Origin: Elusimicrobia bacterium RIFOXYB2_FULL_49_7
GTDB lineage: Bacteria; Fibrobacterota; OXYB2-FULL-49-7
DNA: 7,513 nt
Direction of reading: 5' to 3'
Assembly (NCBI GenBank): GCA_001800515.1
Contig: MGVN01000089.1
Location: forward strand, 1,082 to 8,594
The stretch's first letter is position 1, and the number at the start of each line of letters is the position of its first letter. Position numbers and translations under genes: made by a program. The notes below the pieces were generated by a model. The model was not told where the DNA came from and did not search any database. It saw only the letters and a program-made list of their open reading frames with translations. Below, piece by piece: positions 6,312 to 7,513 of the stretch.

Positions 6312-6443
6312 TTCAGGTTATCCGACATCTTTTTGTTAAATGAACAAACCTAAACAGAGGATGTACTGAAATAGATCGCGCTTCGATAAGACCGGTCGGC
6401 CTGAATCGAATAGGCAGAAAAAATCTGACCAAGAGAGGTATTC

Positions 6444-6806
6444 ATGACGGAACAGACAAGTGGAATTGAAAAAGGGCTGGTCCTGGTTCTGGCTTCGGAT
6501 AAGATGGGCCAAGGTGACGAGGTGTTGGGCGCTTTGCTCATCGGGAAATTTCTAAAGACCTTTGCGGACATTGCACCGGTTCCCGAACAGGTGGTGCTGT
6601 ATAATAGCGGTGTCAAGTTGGCCTGTGAAGGCGCGGAAACCGTTTCGGATCTCAAGGCTCTTGAAAAACGGGGCAGCCGGGTGTTCTCCTGCGGTACTTG
6701 TCTGAACTATTTCGGCTTGCCGGACAAATTGAGAGTCGGAAGCCTTTCCAATATGCATGAAATTGTGGGGGTTATGGCCAATGCGGTTAAATTGGTGACG
6801 GTTTAA
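6444..6806 (+). CDS. YedF-type DsrE-like protein, lacking the TusA half
   Basis: A 120-residue soluble protein matching the C-terminal DsrE-like domain of YedF, the sulfurtransferase-like protein linked to selenium metabolism. Diagnostic segments are LVLASDKMGQGDEVLGALL (14-32), VVLYNSGVKLACEG (50-63), the CGTCLNYFGL motif (83-92) with Cys83 and Cys86, and VGSLSNMHEIV (98-108). Typical YedF proteins are about 200 residues, with a TusA/SirA-like domain first. Here that half is absent: the frame is closed by TGA at 6426-6428 and a good ribosome site (AGAGAGG, 6432-6438) fixes ATG 6444. The paired cysteines suggest persulfide or selenide handling by analogy with DsrE/TusD proteins. No selD, selenoenzyme or xanthine-dehydrogenase-type gene is visible nearby. 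It ends 18 bp from the convergent glycogen phosphorylase stop. Confidence 0.83.
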   Translation: MTEQTSGIEKGLVLVLASDKMGQGDEVLGALLIGKFLKTFADIAPVPEQVVLYNSGVKLACEGAETVSDLKALEKRGSRVFSCGTCLNYFGLPDKLRVGSLSNMHEIVGVMANAVKLVTV

Positions 6807-6829
6807 TTCTACCCCCTTTAAGAATTAAA
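6802..6829. terminator. inverted repeat holding both convergent stop codons
   Basis: TTTAATTCT (6802-6810) and AGAATTAAA (6821-6829) are perfect 9-bp inverted repeats around a 10-base spacer. The TAA of the yedF-like gene (6804-6806) lies in one arm and the stop of the minus-strand phosphorylase gene (6825-6827) in the other. The stem is AT-rich and no long T run follows it on either strand, so any role as a shared terminator is weak. It may instead reflect chance at two stop codons. Confidence 0.35.
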
Positions 6830-7513
6830 TCGTAATCTTCACCGGTTTGATGCCCCAGATGTTCTTCGCATACTGCTGAATGGCACGGTCCGAGGAAAAT
6901 TTACCCATTTTGGCTACATTAAGGATGGATTTTCGGCACCACTCTTTGGGATTCTGATATGCGTCGGCCACTTTTTCCTGGCACTCTGCATAAGAAGCGA
7001 AATCAGCCTGCACCAGATAAGGGTCGCTGTTCATCAGGGAATCGTAGAGCGGACGAAAGACGTCCCCTTCATGCTGCGAGAACTGGCCGGAGACCAGGCT
7101 GTCCACTGCTTCGCGAAGGGCCGGGTTGTGGTGGTGGTAGTGGCGCGGTGAATAGCCCGCGTTCTGAATCTCTTTGACTTCCTCGGTCTTGAGCCCAAAG
7201 ATGAAAATATTATCCGGTCCCACTTCTTCCATGATTTCGATGTTGGCGCCATCCAGCGTACCGATGGTGAGCGCACCATTCAACGCGAACTTCATGTTGC
7301 CCGTACCCGATGCTTCGGTACCGGCGGTTGAAATCTGCTCGGATAGGTCAATGGCCGGAATGATTTTTTCCGCCAGGGAAACGCTATAATTGGGCAGAAA
7401 AACCACCTGCAAGAGATCCTTTGTCTGTTGATCGTTGTTTACAACATACGCTACATTGTTGATGAGCTTGATAATCAGCTTGGCCATGAAATAGGAAGGC
7501 GCTGCTTTGCCGC
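6825..7513 (-). CDS. glycogen phosphorylase, C-terminal part (cut by window edge)
   Basis: The last 228 residues of a glycogen/alpha-glucan phosphorylase, which releases glucose-1-phosphate from glycogen or maltodextrin with pyridoxal phosphate as cofactor, in the cytoplasm. The frame is open to the right edge, reading GKAAPSYFMAKLIIKLINNV as in the family, so the ATG at 7487 is internal. The cofactor region is intact: EQISTAGTEASGTGNMKFAL, where the Lys of NMKF (codon at 7290-7292) is the expected Schiff-base lysine, followed by ALTIGTLDGANIEI. PNYSVSLAEKIIPA precedes it, and the end IWGIKPVKI is family-typical. Full-length enzymes are about 800-850 residues, so roughly the first three quarters lie outside the window. 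The sequence does not separate GlgP from MalP-type enzymes. Confidence 0.95.
   Translation of the reverse strand, partial: GKAAPSYFMAKLIIKLINNVAYVVNNDQQTKDLLQVVFLPNYSVSLAEKIIPAIDLSEQISTAGTEASGTGNMKFALNGALTIGTLDGANIEIMEEVGPDNIFIFGLKTEEVKEIQNAGYSPRHYHHHNPALREAVDSLVSGQFSQHEGDVFRPLYDSLMNSDPYLVQADFASYAECQEKVADAYQNPKEWCRKSILNVAKMGKFSSDRAIQQYAKNIWGIKPVKITI

Noticed and set aside
6332..6348. TTTGTT/AACAAA hairpin after the propeller gene
   Set aside because: Six AT-rich base pairs with no T run afterwards; too weak for a terminator.

Overview
The window looks like chromosomal DNA of a Gram-negative bacterium. Two exported proteins (2492-4363 on the minus strand, 4497-6311 on the plus strand) each have an N-terminal signal peptide and a C-terminal domain of the type IX secretion (T9SS type A sorting / FlgD-like) kind. 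That points to the Fibrobacterota-Chlorobi-Bacteroidota superphylum or a neighbouring candidate phylum. The exact lineage cannot be read from the sequence. Base composition is roughly balanced, and Shine-Dalgarno sites are present at some genes and absent at others.

Layout from left to right. Positions 1-240 hold no gene I can support, but carry three short palindromes sharing the core TCGACA(A/G)GCTC (REP-like elements). Next come two plus-strand genes joined by an ATGA overlap: a 106-residue helix-turn-helix protein resembling the OrfA subunit of IS3-type transposases (241-561), and a 294-residue exported protein of unknown function (558-1442). A minus-strand gene for a cytoplasmic-looking protein with four EF-hands (1551-2273) converges on them. 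Its 3' region holds a composite, apparently nested REP element and then a strong intrinsic terminator. Upstream of it lies a minus-strand gene for a TIGR03790-family exported protein with a fibronectin-III-like domain and a sorting domain (2492-4363). About 130 bp of shared upstream DNA separates this from a divergent gene for a PQQ-like propeller protein, also with a sorting domain (4497-6311). Then follow a stand-alone YedF-type DsrE-like protein (6444-6806) and, converging on it, the 3' end of a glycogen phosphorylase gene (6825-7513) that runs off the right edge.

The genes do not form one pathway. The central pair looks like two surface or secreted T9SS cargo proteins that may share regulation. 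yedF and glgP look like housekeeping or metabolic genes. The points most worth a second look are the transposase-like DNA-binding protein translationally coupled to an exported protein, an EF-hand/thrombospondin-like calcium loop apparently inserted near the start of the TIGR03790 protein, the nested REP, and the YedF protein lacking its usual TusA-like half. I see no CRISPR array, tRNA, rRNA or complete insertion sequence.
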